From NCBI GenBank assembly GCA_027579435.1, contig JANBPK010001294.1, positions 1 to 31,716 of the forward strand: DNA of 31,716 bases, in the 5' to 3' direction. Shown here one piece after another: positions 1-12,700 of the stretch (its first letter is position 1; every line of letters begins with the position of its first letter). Both the position numbers and the translations under genes were made by a program. Under the pieces are notes generated by a model. That model worked only from the letters and a program-made list of their open reading frames with translations, was not told where the DNA came from and did no database searches. The DNA comes from Candolleomyces eurysporus. Its lineage: Eukaryota; Basidiomycota; Agaricomycetes; Agaricales; Psathyrellaceae.

Positions 1-3000
1 TCCCACAACATCTTTCTCTGCCACCGAACTATCCCTCTCCGTCATCGGGGACCTCGGATACAATTGGCACCCCTCCCACCGAGCATATGTATCCGTCAAC
101 GTCAAATGTGAATGGCAAGAGACCGATGTCATCCATCTCGAACAGCTCGAGCAGGAAGAAGATGCGCCAAGACGACGAGTCGGGCGATGCCCAGAGTCCA
201 GCGGCGGAGAAGGACGACAAGCCCAAACCAACCAGGGGATCGAGGTACTCCGTTCGTTTGCTGCCATGTTCGTCTACTGATTTCCGTCTTTCTAGGGCAT
301 GCACCGTCTGTAGGCGCCTCAAGATGAAGTGCGTGGGCGGCGAGCAGGGCCCCCCGTGCAAACGTTGCATATCTGGCAACCACGAGTGTATCTTTGAAGA
401 GTCCAACCGAGGAAAGCGATCTTCAAAGTAAGCTTGCTCGATGGCTCCATGTCTTTCAGCCGTTGATGTCGTCTCGTAGGAAACACGAAGCACTGTCTGC
501 TTCACTTCGAAAAATGGAAAAGACCATGGACATCTTGCTCAAGTCCGTGGGCAATCCTGACATTGTGAGCGGCTTGCTATCTAGAACGCCATCACCGACA
601 CCACGGGAGTCGTCTACCCAAGCACTGATTGCTACGTCGCCGACACCTCCCCCACCCCAACCGTACTCCTCCCACTCCAATGCCCCTCCCGGTTCTCCAA
701 AACTGCACTCACTCCCGGATAACTCTTTGAATCCTCTGGGCTTGCTCGCCGAAGCTAGCTTGGCGAACAGACGTTCACAGGCGGCCAAACCGTCGACGAC
801 TGCTCCCAGCAAGAACGCGAGGGATGAGCAGCCCAAGGTCGGAGTGGCCAGCGATAACTACTTCAAGCCTGGTAAGCACTCTCTGTGTTCGTCACCGCCA
901 TCTACTCATTATTTTTCGTAGGTCCGATGACAATTCTTCCTCTCCGACGCTTGTACATTGAGCGACAGGTTCAGCCCGAGATGTTGAACTTTGTCACGAC
1001 TGACGAGGTCGTCGCATTGTTTAACATGTGAGTTATTTTATCAGAAGCCTGTGGGTCCTCAGCACGCTGACACCGGTGCTATAGCTACTTTGAACACATT
1101 CACGTTCGTCCAAGTTTTCAACGCCTCCCCGTCTCCGTGTACTGACTCTTCTCATATTACAGATGCACGCCAGCGTGCTCGACCCCAATTTCCACACCCC
1201 CTCACTCGTCTGCTCCCGTTCCCCATTTTTATTAACAACAAGTGAGTTTCTGATGGTACCCCATACTTGATCGGCGTCTTGGCCGCATGCTGACTATTCG
1301 GTGATTAGTCTGCTCGATCGCAAGCAAGTTTTACACTGCCAAGCCAGAACTTCACCCCAGATTGACAGAACTGGCGAAAAAATTGGCGTTCAGTGTCCCA
1401 GCGAAGGGATATAAATCTGTTGAGATCGTTCAGGCATATCTTCTCCTTGCCTTGTGGGGATGCGGTGCTGTCGAGCGGTATGAACAAGATAAGACATGGC
1501 TTCTGTTGGGGATGGCTATACGGTAGGGATCTTATTCTTTAATTTAAGGGGCGTAAGGATCGTTTTTCAGCGCTGATTATCATGGCTATACAGGATGGCT
1601 ACCGATTTGAACTTGCACAGGAAGACTTCTGTGCCTAGTGCTGATACGGCGGAAGGCAAGGCACTGGATATCGAAGTTCATAATCGTGAACGTACCTGGA
1701 TTCTGTGTTTTTGCCTTGATAGGAGTTTCAGTGCACAGATGGGGAAGCCTAGTTCCATCAAGGAGGAGTATGTGCTTATTTATCGCGGTTCCAGAACGTT
1801 TGTGGGGCTAACGGGTGCCGGTTTTGCTTAGTTATATCATCCGGCACGCGGCTGTTCAGTGGTATCGGTCTCCTGTGTCCATACCCTCCGATGCATCAAT
1901 GGTGGCTTATTGCGTAGGTGCCGGATCCTTGGTAGATCTCATGACCATGCTGACGGGCTTCCGCACATTTCTCCAGGAGTTGCAACGGATTTTGTCAAGG
2001 AGTTTGGAGTTTTTGTATAGCGGAACGGACTCCCTCAGCGGGTTGCAGACCCAGTGCGATTACCTCCTGGTTATCAAAACCTTTGAGGCGCAACTGGACA
2101 CGTGGTCGCAACAGTGGTTTGATGACCGACTCTTGCCTAGTAAGTCACCGACTCTCCCCATTCCCGACTCTCGAGCAGAGAGCGAATGGGAAATAGAGCA
2201 TTGCTAACCAAGCTATTTCTCTGCTTCGTAGGCGAGAACTCACCGACGGTGGAATACAAGCGGATGATGAGGCGATTCTATTTCAATTATGCGATGTTGG
2301 TCCTCAACTCGTTTGGGCTGCAAAATGCGTTGGAGCGGGCTCATATGAATATCCCGCATTTCTTTGCGAGGTGTCATACGACCGCGATGACGTGCGCTAC
2401 GATTGTGAGGGATACGTTGGGACCTAGTGGGTTCCTTCGGTATTCGCCCGACTCGCACTTTGTGCAGATTTCGTATGCGATTTTGACTTTGCTCAAGGTA
2501 TGTCGTCGAGCTTCGCCTGTATGTGTAATTTTTGCTGACATGTGCGTAGCTCATCCGCCCTGAATTCCAAGCGTTCTTGGATAACGAGCAGAACACGCTG
2601 CAGCTGGTCAAGGATGTGGCGGATATTTTGGACAACGTCGCTGCCAACAATCTGCACACGCCCGCGCTGTACAGCGGTTTCCTACGAGCTCTGATCTCCG
2701 CCAAATTGGAATCTAAATCCGCCTCTCTGGACGGCAGCGGTTCTGATACGAAGACGCCTCCCGAAGAGATCAGTGGTATCACGCATTTGGAGATGCAGCC
2801 AGCGACCGGGTTCCACCCGCCACCACCGCCTCCGCAACATCACCATCAGCAGCAGCAAAGCCACGCGGGCCAAGTTATGGAAGGATCGTATAATTTGCTG
2901 AGCGAGTTCCAGTTTGATGCAGAGATGGGACCTGTGGCGGATATGTCGACGTTCCCGCCGACGATGGCTCCTCCGCCTCCTGATGATGCTAATGCGGGGC

Positions 3001-3355
3001 TTATGATGGAGAATATCTTGAGTAGTGGGTTCTGGGATAGTATGCTCATTCCAGGTACGTTCTTCCTTCTTTCCTTTACCTCACAAGAGTCCCACTAACG
3101 CTGTCACTTTCACATGTAGGGTACAACAGCGTCGACGGCTTTAGCGGCGGGTTCGTGTTTGGAACAGGTGGAAGTGGGTTGATTACACCCCGTTTCGGGA
3201 TTTCCCCTGAGCAGTCTGGTGCGAATACGCCTGGACGACACGGGTTGTATCACCAGCAGGGGAGTCAGTTGACGCAGCATAGTATTAATGCTGCGTTTAA
3301 CAAGAACCAGACATTAAAGGATGGAGGAATTAAAATCGATGTTTCGTCGTCATAG
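1..3355 (+). CDS. Zn2Cys6 fungal transcription factor (5' partial)
   Basis: Nuclear DNA-binding regulator of the Gal4-type Zn2Cys6 class. The reading frame is open to the left edge (frame starting at base 3), so the true start lies outside the window. I place 11 introns: 245-295, 428-479, 872-921, 1028-1084, 1104-1162, 1242-1308, 1523-1593, 1768-1831, 2140-2231, 2498-2549 and 3055-3119. Removing them leaves exactly 891 codons including the stop, which supports the model. The zinc cluster is split by the first intron and reads C-x2-C-x6-C-x8-C-x2-C-x6-C (about visible residues 82-110). A short heptad-like dimerisation helix and a Pro/Ser-rich linker follow, then the fungal-specific middle homology domain (FEHI, ASKFY, IRMATDLNLHR). 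The C-terminus is Pro/His/Gln-rich and looks like an activation region. The overall plan resembles prtT-like regulators, but I cannot name an orthologue or its targets. Confidence 0.9.
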
Positions 3356-3989
3356 CGAGCCTGTGGCTCTCGACGACGAATGTGTATTTGTATGTGATAC
3401 GGTTGTGTTCTTTTTCTCTTTTATCTGTTGTCTGTTGTAAGCTTTTGCATCCGTTGTTCTATCCATCTTCTACACTTCTCTTATACGATGTCTTTGAAAG
3501 ATTAATGTTCTAGTGCTTTGCTCGTGTATACCTATGCGGCTCTACTTTATTTCTCGTTTTTTATCTTGTCCTAGTTCCTTACGCTGTAAGTAAGGTAGTC
3601 CATCAAACATATAGAAGCGATGTCTCGCTTGGAGGGTCTCTCGTATGGTCGACGACAGCGAAAATCAGGGGCTGCATCCTGCCGCTCGGCGCTCGATCTT
3701 CGATCATCTGAACTCAAATTTGACTTTCCGGGCGCTTGCTGATCAGTTCGTCGCGTAATGTAGCACTAAGCGACTCGAGCACTGGGAAAAGGGAAGATGG
3801 TGAGAAGAAGATTTGGAGCGAAGGTGTCAGCGTTGTGTACGGCCATCCATGCCGATGGGCGCAAGCTGCCACGAATTTTTGAGCGCCCGTCAATGTTCTG
3901 AAAGTTCCAATCAGAAGTCACGTCACTGAACAGCATATATGTTCGGGTAATAATCGATCTAATCTACAGCTAGTTGACTATCAACCCTC
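3356..3989. other. Intergenic: factor 3' UTR and WD40 gene promoter
   Basis: No gene is seen here. The left part is T-rich and is probably the transcription factor's 3' UTR. The right part is the presumed promoter of the WD40 gene. It contains a palindromic bZIP-like stretch (gtcacgtcac, about 3917-3926) and a TATA-like catatatg near 3934-3941, about 50 bp before the ATG. I searched this stretch for a missing F-box exon of the WD40 gene. Only a 32-codon ORF starting at 3644 appeared, with no F-box-like pattern. Confidence 0.5.
3934..3941 (+). promoter_or_regulatory. TATA-like element before WD40 gene
   Basis: The sequence catatatg lies about 50 bp upstream of the chosen ATG at 3990. The spacing suits a fungal core promoter with a short leader. 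Position and base content are the only support. Confidence 0.25.
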
Positions 3990-5543
3990 ATGTCTCTGCC
4001 CACCGACGAACGTTCGAAACCAGAGATTGCAGGCAAAGTACGTATTCTGCTCTTCAATGCCTAATCGAAGCAACTGATCCGAGGATGAACTGTAGGATGC
4101 AGGTGGCTCGGCCGCCTCCGATAGGGCGAAGCTCGAAGAGGTTGCTTGGACTCGTTGGGCGGAGAATTCTGAGCCCAAGCACATCTCGTTCCCGGCGCAC
4201 GGGTCTTCCGTCGTCACTTGCCTCCTCATTTCGCACGGCCGCATCATCTCTGCCTCGGACGACCACTCGATCAGGGTGTATTCGCTGTCTACTGGTGAGC
4301 AGCTTCTACAGCTGCAAGGCCATGAAGGAGGTGTGTGGGCTTTGGCTGCGAGCAGGGATACACTCGTTAGCGGATCCACGGACCGGACTGTCAGGGTTTG
4401 GGACTTGAAGACGGGAAAGTGCACGCACATCTTTGGTGGGCATACGAGTACTATCAGGTGCCTCGAGATCGTCAAGCCGGAGTGGGTTGATGTGGAGGAT
4501 GCGAATGGGGCTGTGAGGAAGGAGAAGTGGCCGAAACGAGCGCTCATTGTTTCGGGAAGCCGAGATCACTCGTTGAGGGTTTGGACTCTACCCCGTCCTC
4601 ACGAGCCTGAATATAGGTCTTATAATCCGGATGGTGGTGAGGAGTCACCTGAAGCTTGCGTACGCCTTGCCTTTTCTTCTTCAGTTGGTACCAAACTAAT
4701 ATGATGTGGTCTATTTTTTTTTGCTTATAGAATACGGATGAAAACCCATACCACCGTGTCCATCTCGAAGGCCATGAACATGCTATTCGTGCACTGGCCG
4801 CACGGGGCAGAACGCTCGTTTCGGGAAGTTACGACTCGACCGTTCGAATTTGGGATATTATCACTGGTGGAGAACCAAAATGGGTGCTCAAGGGGCACAC
4901 CCAAAAAGGCACGCTTTTACCGACTCCATATTTCTCCCAGCTGATTCACAATTTCACTGTCATAGTGTACAGCGTTGTTCTGGATTTGGGACGCAACCAG
5001 GCATGTTCTGGGTCGATGGATGGGACAGTCCGGGTGTGGGACCTGAGAACGGGTGACTGCAGGCATACGCTGACCGGACACACGTCTCTCGTCGGTCTAC
5101 TTGGACTATCACCTTCTCACCTCGTTTCTGCTGCTGCCGATTCGACTTTGAGGATTTGGGATCCCGATAGTGGCGAGTTGCAGTGTACGCTTGCGGCACA
5201 CACGGGCGCTATTACCTGCTTCCAGCATGACGAATTCAAGGTGCTGAGTGGGTCGAATGGGAATTTAAAGATGTGGAATATTCGGGATGGGACGGTGGTG
5301 AGGGACCTCTTGACGGGTACCAAGGATGTGTGGCAGGTGGTGTTTGAAGGCCGGTGGTGTGTTGCCGCAAGTGATAGGCAGCATACTACGGTTTTGGATA
5401 TTTGGGACTTTGGGGTCGACAGTGAGGATTTTTTGAAGGATATGCCGAGCGATGAAGAAGCTTCCAAGGATCTTGATGAGGAAGGGGATGAAGGGGCGCA
5501 TAAGATCAAGAAGGTGATCGAAGCGCAGGTGGATCACCGTTAG
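3990..5543 (+). CDS. Cdc4-type WD40 propeller protein lacking an F-box
   Basis: In Cdc4/Fbw7 proteins the WD40 propeller binds phosphodegrons and an upstream F-box docks onto the SCF ubiquitin ligase. Here introns 4038-4095, 4660-4730 and 4909-4965 give a 455-residue protein with the frame closing exactly. After about 40 linker residues come seven to eight WD blades, with the series of blade arginines that Cdc4 uses for phosphate binding (SIRVY, TVRVWD, SLRVW, TVRIWD, TVRVWD, TLRIWD). The segment GHTSLVGLLGLSPSHLVSAAAD is close to the yeast Cdc4 equivalent. The C-terminus is an acidic tail. The odd point is the N-terminus: MSLPTDER is followed almost at once by the propeller, and I find no F-box in the 630 bp upstream. 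The third intron has a GC donor. It could be a truncated Cdc4 paralogue acting as a competitor, or its F-box exon may lie unrecognised. Confidence 0.85.
4909..4965 (+). other. GC-AG intron in the WD40 gene
   Basis: The exon ends ...caaaaag, the intron begins gcacgc and ends tcatag, and the next exon starts tgtacagc. This is the only splice that continues the blade as KGHTQKVYSVV in frame; no GT donor fits. GC-AG introns are a known minor class. Confidence 0.65.
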
Positions 5544-5963
5544 CTATAAAATATATGTGCTTTAGATTAACGATTTCCCTCATTTTTTCCTTCCTTCTCT
5601 CCCGGTTTTGTCTGCGATCTAGGATCGCCGGCCTCATTTTCCTCCGAGCTATCTTGAAGTTGAACCATTGGCACCGCTTTGGTTGCTGGATCCAGTTGTG
5701 AAGGCGGCTGTTCATCTGTCTCAGTAGCCCAGATAGTTCTTTTCTGCTTTACACGGCATCTTCTCAAGACTAAGAGTACACTGGGAAAAATGCATGAAAT
5801 CGAAACCTTCGTGGCTCCGAGTCGAGACCGAACGGGCGCCTGTTTGCTATCCATCAGGATCGGGTCAACTAGCGGTCCGGTGGATCACCTCACACCCGAT
5901 CAAGGCTGGCCACTCTTGACCGTCAACCACCACGACCCCCATCCAAAACATTGCCGTCAAACC
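5544..5963. other. Intergenic: WD40 3' UTR and HYPK 5' region
   Basis: No gene seen. An A/T-rich stretch (ctataaaatatatg) directly after the WD40 stop suits 3'-end formation, and the rest is the HYPK leader or promoter. Parts of it recur in shortened form at about 17020-17315, as expected for the duplicated segment. Confidence 0.5.
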
Positions 5964-6542
5964 ATGTCTCTTCGCACAAACGGACGCCCAGAACCAGAGG
6001 TTATAGTCAACGTGAGTTTCCGGTTCTCCACTTCGACCAGAAAGCTGCAAATCAACTGATTTCGAAAGCGACCTGTGTTGGTCGATTTCCATCCAATGCC
6101 GACGATACTCGAATTCTCCTTCTCTGATCCCTTCCCAACGTAAAACTGCGCAAAAAATCATGGGGTGAACGAACGAACGAATGTGATGGGGCCTGCAAAT
6201 CGAATAGTACGCAGATGGTTTTGCGTACAATAAAGCAAAGCTTGAAGAGGCATTTCGCACCGGCGGCTTCCTTGAAAAGCCTCCAGCGAAAGCTGCCAAA
6301 GACCCAGCAATTGCAGGCTTGAAGAAGGAAGATATTGAACTCATCGTACGTGTCACGACATAGCCGCGAATGTTTTCGTCTTTCTCCCCCAGTAACAGCC
6401 TTGTATAACCTAAACTTCACTTTGTGCTTGACAGGTGACTGAATTCGAAATTCCGAAGAGCAAAGCCGAAAAAATATTGCTCGAAAACGGCGGGGATGTA
6501 AAAAAGGCGTTGAGCGTTCTCGTATTTAGTGCGCAGAGCTGA
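5964..6542 (+). CDS. HYPK-like UBA-domain protein
   Basis: HYPK (huntingtin-interacting protein K) is a small ribosome-associated partner of the NatA N-terminal acetyltransferase with chaperone activity. Exons 5964-6011, 6208-6345 and 6435-6542 give 97 residues, frame exact, close to the family's usual size. The N-terminus MSLRTNGRPEPEVIVN is followed by a short helix (YNKAKLEEAF) and a C-terminal three-helix UBA_HYPK domain (EDIELIVTEFEI, KAEKILLENGGDVKKAL). Both introns are phase 0. Intron 1 is long for this locus (196 bp) and carries a small gaac/cgaa repeat. The stop lies 190 bp from the stop of the convergent DUF6535-HEAT gene, so the transcripts may overlap. A second, dead copy sits at 17316-17920. 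Confidence 0.85.
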
Positions 6543-6732
6543 GAAACGAGGTCGATCGGCGGGGTACACTTGACTCAATCTTTACATTTTTCTGAAGTAA
6601 TGGAACGGAAAGTTGACCCTCGATGGGCGGCGCCTCATGCAATTCTTCAAAACTTCTCGTACGTATGATTATCTCTGGGTTCAAAGGTCTGTCCAATGGA
6701 AAATACAAACTGCGGAGATTGCTATCGAAGCT

Positions 6733-9700
6733 TCACGACCCAGTCCAGCTGGATCCTATCTTTCTGAGCCACTCTTTACATCCTTTGCTCCAGGTCTCGA
6801 CCTCATTAACTGTGGTGTGCCGTCCGAATAAACCAAAGGCGAACCAATCGATCAAGTCCCTGTGTTCGAAGGCTGTAGTTGGGACATCCTTCAACTTGTA
6901 CCGACACCAGAGTGCGGTGAGGATTTCCAGTCGGTAAGGGGTGTTCCTGAGGATTGGTCTCGTCACGAGAGCTGACGCAACAAGTAGCATAACAATGTCG
7001 ATGGGCTCATGGAGGAAACGTCCTGGAATTAAAAGGACGTCAAGACGGTCCATGATGTGATGGCGAGTCACATACCATCTGAGATCAATCGAGCTAGCAA
7101 TTCAACTTGACCCACAAAAACAAAGCTTTTTAATTCCGTTGACATGGCCGAGGTGAGGATACTCATGCTGATCTTTCGCCGCACTAAAGAAGAGATAATG
7201 TTAGGTCCATTCACAACGACTGCCTGAAAAAAGACAAACTCTCGATATCGGTTGAGAGTATAGAGAGCAACTCCACCACCGAAGACCTGAGGTGTTCATC
7301 TTTGAGTAGAGCGATGAATTGTTTTCCATGGCGCATGATTTCCTCCCGGAAACCCATGTTCGCGTTGACTTGTAGGACGTGACTGTCGCCACTACCATCT
7401 TCGGGGCCTATGAATATCTAACATCTTGATACACAACCAGATCCACATACCGGTCGGTGGTGTCGCAAGGGAAGCAAGCAATTGTACTGCAGTTTTCCGA
7501 ATAGGGTCCTTGTCGTCTAGGGCAACAGCGATGATTTCGTGAATAGCCGGCTCAATTAATCGAGGCCATGTACGGCCTGTGCGTCGCCCTGATCAATGGA
7601 TGGGTAACTCGCTATAAGCAGGGACACAGACCGTGTTTTGCGTGCAATCGGGACAATAGATCGATTGAGGCCGTGCGAGCTACCCATGAGCTAGAGGTAT
7701 TTCTGAGGATTGGTGTCAATGCACGAGCGATGGAAGCCGCGGTCTTATCCGTAATGATAACTAAATCACGGGAATCATTGAAAGCAAGGGCGAAGGTGAG
7801 GACACGGGGCTTACGCTTGTCAACAAGTTCTAGCACTGCTTCTTTACCCCCAAGAGTGAGAGAAATTATTGTTATCAAGTGTGGAATTTCGGTCAAAATA
7901 TCTCGATTGAGCTTGACTGTTCTCATGCGCTGTCAGTCGTACACAAGATCCAGATAGAGAAGTTTTTATCGCTCACTCTCTTCTGCAAAGGATCCAAGGT
8001 TTGTGAAAAGTATTTTTTTGATGTCTTTTCGAAGATCTTCGTGTTGACTGTCGCCATCAGTCAGACCAATCCTCAATAGTAGTGGGACCGATGGTGATAT
8101 GATATCGTGAAATCGATCTGTGTAACGACAACGATCAGGCCACAAAAAANCATTGGAGTGCCTCNTGATAATCATACCCCCNTGCAGCGGTTCTCGTCAG
8201 AGAATCTACAGCCTGAGCCGCATTCACGCGTATATCGACACGTTCTTGAGTTTGGATTGAATGCTTAATGACTTCTGAAAGTGACGATTGTATCAAATTT
8301 CGAAATCGGTCTTTCAATGTGGCAGGTGTGAATATTATCATCCTTTACGTCGAGTGAGTGGTGCTCACCGCATTTCGAGAAAGCCGTTTTCAATATACCA
8401 ATTGCTATTGTTCTTAGCTGGGTGTCTTTGTCCTTGATTGATATGTCCGCGAGCAGGGATATAATTTGGAGGTCTCCTTCCCGAGGCAGTCGTTAGAAAT
8501 CCGATTTTTTTTNGCGCGATTGAGCGACATACTTTCCTTCGCTAGGAGGCTATCATAATTTTCTTGATTTTTTTCCCCTGCGGACCATTCGAGACACTGT
8601 TCGTAAATTGTAGGACAAACGGCATGAGCTCACCATTAGGCATACACCCGATCAAACGGCCGAATAACTCAGTTGCTTGGGCGCGAGCCTCTGTCGTTGC
8701 GTTCTTCTCCAGGTCTAGGGAAAACTCGAGAGCTTTGGGAAGAATATTGTTGAGTGACTCTGGAAGCTTCAAATTGACTGAAAAGGAATGTCAGGAATCT
8801 AGGCATCCCGGGCAAACTCACCGACCCACCGGTTTTAAACAAAATGTCGAGCGACGGAAAGCCAACACCCGACCAGTCCTCCTTGATTGTCTGCTCAATC
8901 AGTTTATTCAACGTTTGGAATTCCGCTAATCAGTGCAAGCACTTATCAGCACTTATCAACACTGGTAACCAAATGAATGAAGGAGAAAGACGACTCACAA
9001 TATCGACCGAGCAAAACAATGATTTCAACCCAGAGGTGATGTCGCTCGGTGGACCTTTGCCGCCCTTAGGTCAAATGTGTGGTCAAGACGTTCAATTAAT
9101 CCAGGGGCTGGTACTAACCTTCTGGCGTCGACTCTCTTGCTGTGAGAGTGGTGTATATTGATATAGCCCGTTCAGCGAGCTCTGGATTCCTCAGTGATGA
9201 ATCCAGTGTTTTCCCAAGTTCGGTCGCCATCCGCGCGCGCAGTTTGGCTAATCGAGACGTGTCAATTTCTGTTGAAGCACTGCGATACGAAGATGGAGCA
9301 CACTTTTGAGAATCTTCTGGAGGGTTCCTACGGCCTCAGTTCTGACACCATCATCCCTTTCCTTGACCGTTGCATTGATAAGTTTCTGCACTCGAGGAAA
9401 ATCCACTATACACAAGATGAAGGTATGAGTATCGGGAGAGCTTGAGCGGTACCACCTGGTAACCCTACCATCGTTGATCTGTGAACTTGCTAGCCTTCCC
9501 CATGCCAAGCGCACTTTCCTCTCGGTGTCCCCGATGCCAGATTCAATGTGCGAATCGATCGTGGGTACAATAGAATCACGATACTCTTCCGCTGAAATCG
9601 ATCATTGGTAAGTGGGAGAAAGACAGTTAGCGCCAGTGCCTTGCGTACCATGCGCTTCAAGTAGATTCGACAGAGCATTTATCGCCTCAGACTGAACATC

Positions 9701-12700
9701 AGCGTCTAGGTCTGATAACGCCATATCCTTAAGCCCTTCCAAAATATTTTCGGGAAGTTGCCCTGGTCAGGGGATATCCGGTCATGGATTGCATCGTCAA
9801 GAATGGCTTTTGTGTGAGCATCAGTACCGGAGACCCGATAATCAGTGACGTACATTCCTTTGAAAATCCAAGGCTGGCTAGAAGCTTGACAGAGAATTGG
9901 CGAACCCTCCAGTCATCATTGCTCAGGAAAGAGTTGCAGTTGTCGATGAGATCGTTCTTTACGAGCTCTCGGATTTCAGCTGGTGTCGAAACATCAATTT
10001 TTGGTTCAAGTGTGTCAGGAGTGACCTGCCTTGGCCCATGAGTGGAAGCAGCGACTCGAGACAGACCGATCGAACGTCGTCGTCATTGTCATATATAGCT
10101 ATCTGAACGATGATCCCTGGCGCCTCTGGAAAGTTGGGTGAGGCTGTTGAAAATATTGGTATCAATGTTTCTCAATCCGGAAGAACAACGGAGTCAAACC
10201 GACCATAACCCGCCAGCGCTGCGACGATCCCTATCCAAACAATACACCTATCCCCCTTAATTTTACACAACAGTCGACGCAGAGGTTGAGATAGCTTTGA
10301 TTCGCACAGATACTCCAACTCGTCCTGGCCACTATCTGAGTTCGCGTTCGCCGTTGTTTCGATCCAAGTCCTGATATCTCCTGAAGGCTTGCCAAGAGCA
10401 CGATCGACAATTTTTTTTAGACCCGCTTCAAATAGACATATAACATGATCAGAATTTCGTCCCCGGACAGAACAAGTGTCTTACGTTGTGCCGCGAGTGA
10501 CACCAGCAAGTTCACCCATTTTTCGACGCGTAACCAGTCACTAATCGGACCATCCGATACTACTCTCAAATCGTCAGGTATGGCGCTTTCTAGAGCTGCC
10601 GGGTACTCCGGATCTAGATGTTAAACGAACAAGATCAGTAGGGGCCTAACGGTTGGAGGGTGTATAGCGACACACTGCCGGCCCAGAACTCCTCGTTGCC
10701 CAAAACAGACAGCAGAGAGTTTTCAGTATCCTGACTGACTTCATCTTCGTAGATGTTAGCTTCATTCCAAAGCTCAAGCATGATAGGAATTGCTTCAGGG
10801 AAGTGAACTGGGAAAATTGAATAAGTCCGTCAAAGGAAGTGGGATGCAGCAAGAAGTTACCATGTCTTGCCATGTCACCGATAAGCGGGATCCAGGAGGC
10901 ACACTTTCGTGGATTATCCCACCTATGAGTTACAATGGATTCTCTGGATGATAGAATGACGGTCTTCAAGTTGACGCCGTCAGCAGATTCAGCTGAAAGG
11001 TCTGGTCAGAGATGCTCGTATGTTCAAATATGCCTGGTATTACTTACGGGTCAGATTGCTACAATAGTGCTTACAGATGCTTGAAAGCAGCCAGATAGAT
11101 GACATACAGACGTCATCGTTATCTAGCACGGCCATTCCAACCAATTTCTCGAGTAAACGTCTGTCAATGACCACTGTCGACCGTGATCAGCCTGACTGCG
11201 CACAGAGTTATGTCCGGAATGCCTACGTCGTTTCACGAACATTTCTGACACGAGAATGAAATTTTGATGAGCCCACCAAAGATTTGGCTTGGTCAGTAAT
11301 GGGGCATCTTTCAACCAGACCAACGGATCGATTTTCGAAGTTGAATTGATGAAGTAGTCTATGTACATGTAAGTTGCGTGCGAACACAAGATCAAGACTG
11401 ACTTCGGCTCACCAATTTGGTCAAGTTTCTTGACGAACTGTTGGGAATCATGGCGAGTAGTCGAGTCCTCATCGTAAATCGCCAATTTAATGATGTCCTT
11501 TAGTAGAGTTTCAACGACGTCCTTGCAAAAATTTGCCAATGTGGCCCAAGGAAACAAGAAAGGTGGCCGCTCAAGTGGTACGTTGTCTAACTCCGAATGA
11601 CCGCGCTTCAGGATCTCAATCCCAGCGTTAAGTTGACCCAGTATTTCGTGGCACCTGGTCTCGTATAGGTTGGTTCTGAGGTATTCCGTTACAGCCCTCT
11701 TTATATCCGCTTGAAATTCGGCTAAAAGAACGCTTTATGAGTTCATAAATTGTCGAAGAGATGACCGCATCAGATTCACCTTGAGTCCAAAGATCATGCA
11801 CCATACACAAGGCGAGCTGGCAAACTTCATTCTGGTTTTGGCTCAACGCCACATCAACCACACTGAACATTACTTGGTGGACGCAATTGTACAGCGGAGA
11901 ATCAGGCACTAATAGAAATAGAAACCTGTCAGAACAACCGCACTAGGTACATTTTTTAGAGGGCACGTACTCCCATAAAGCGTTCTCAGAAAAGCAAGGG
12001 CACTCATCGGGGGATGCGATTCGGGTTTCACCAAGGCAGATTCAATGCTCGCGGCCAGAATAGTGGCTATCTGGGCCCTCAGGTTCTCTAAAGAGGCATT
12101 CTGGTCAACTAGTACTACAGTCTAACATGCGATCTTACCACCAGTCCTTGCGAGGTTTTCTAGTATTTGGATCCCGAGTTCCCGTACGCCATATTGATTT
12201 TCAGAGACAATGAGCGTAGCGATGGTTTCGACCATGCTGAGATGGCCCGAGTCCTTCAAGAGGGGGACGTCAGCTTCCCTTAAAGTCAGACTTTGCGGGG
12301 AGTCAGCTCGAGCCGGACTTCCATTCTGGTCGAAGTTTTGTTGAAGCGTTTGAATGGTGTCAAACAGTTCCCCTGTATACCATATTTTTCGTTACAATTC
12401 GTTCGCATCCAATTAGATAGGCGGATCTCACCACCTGGAACGGGGACGTGCTCGAGCATCTTGACGGCGTGAAGAGGGAGAGGACGGTGTTCAAAGGCGA
12501 GGGCAGAAAGTAGGCTTCGCAATACGTCGAGTGTCTGCAGGGTGTCGGTGGAGCGCAAGTCTGCGACAGTCACCGACAACGAAGGGACGTGAAGGTAGAG
12601 ACTCAGCGCATCAATCGCCATATCCCCCCACGCCGATGCTTTGATAACTAGATAAATTACAATGCCATAAACAACCTTGGATGACGTGCGTACCGGTAGT

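Noticed and set aside
2819..2870. CCACC/CAG-rich low-complexity tract
   Set aside because: It encodes the Pro/His/Gln-rich activation-like region of the transcription factor and is not an independent repeat.
3644..3760. Small ORF upstream of the WD40 gene as a missing F-box exon
   Set aside because: Only 32 codons, no Leu/Pro pattern of an F-box, and no donor that joins it in frame to the propeller.
5679..6059. 126-codon plus-strand ORF overlapping the HYPK start
   Set aside because: It lies in another frame over the HYPK leader and intron 1, has no recognisable content and is not kept in unit B.
6165..6182. Short gaac/cgaa tandem repeat in HYPK intron 1, also present near 17578-17593
   Set aside because: Only about four units. 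It is shared because the whole segment was duplicated, so I see no reason to call it a functional element.
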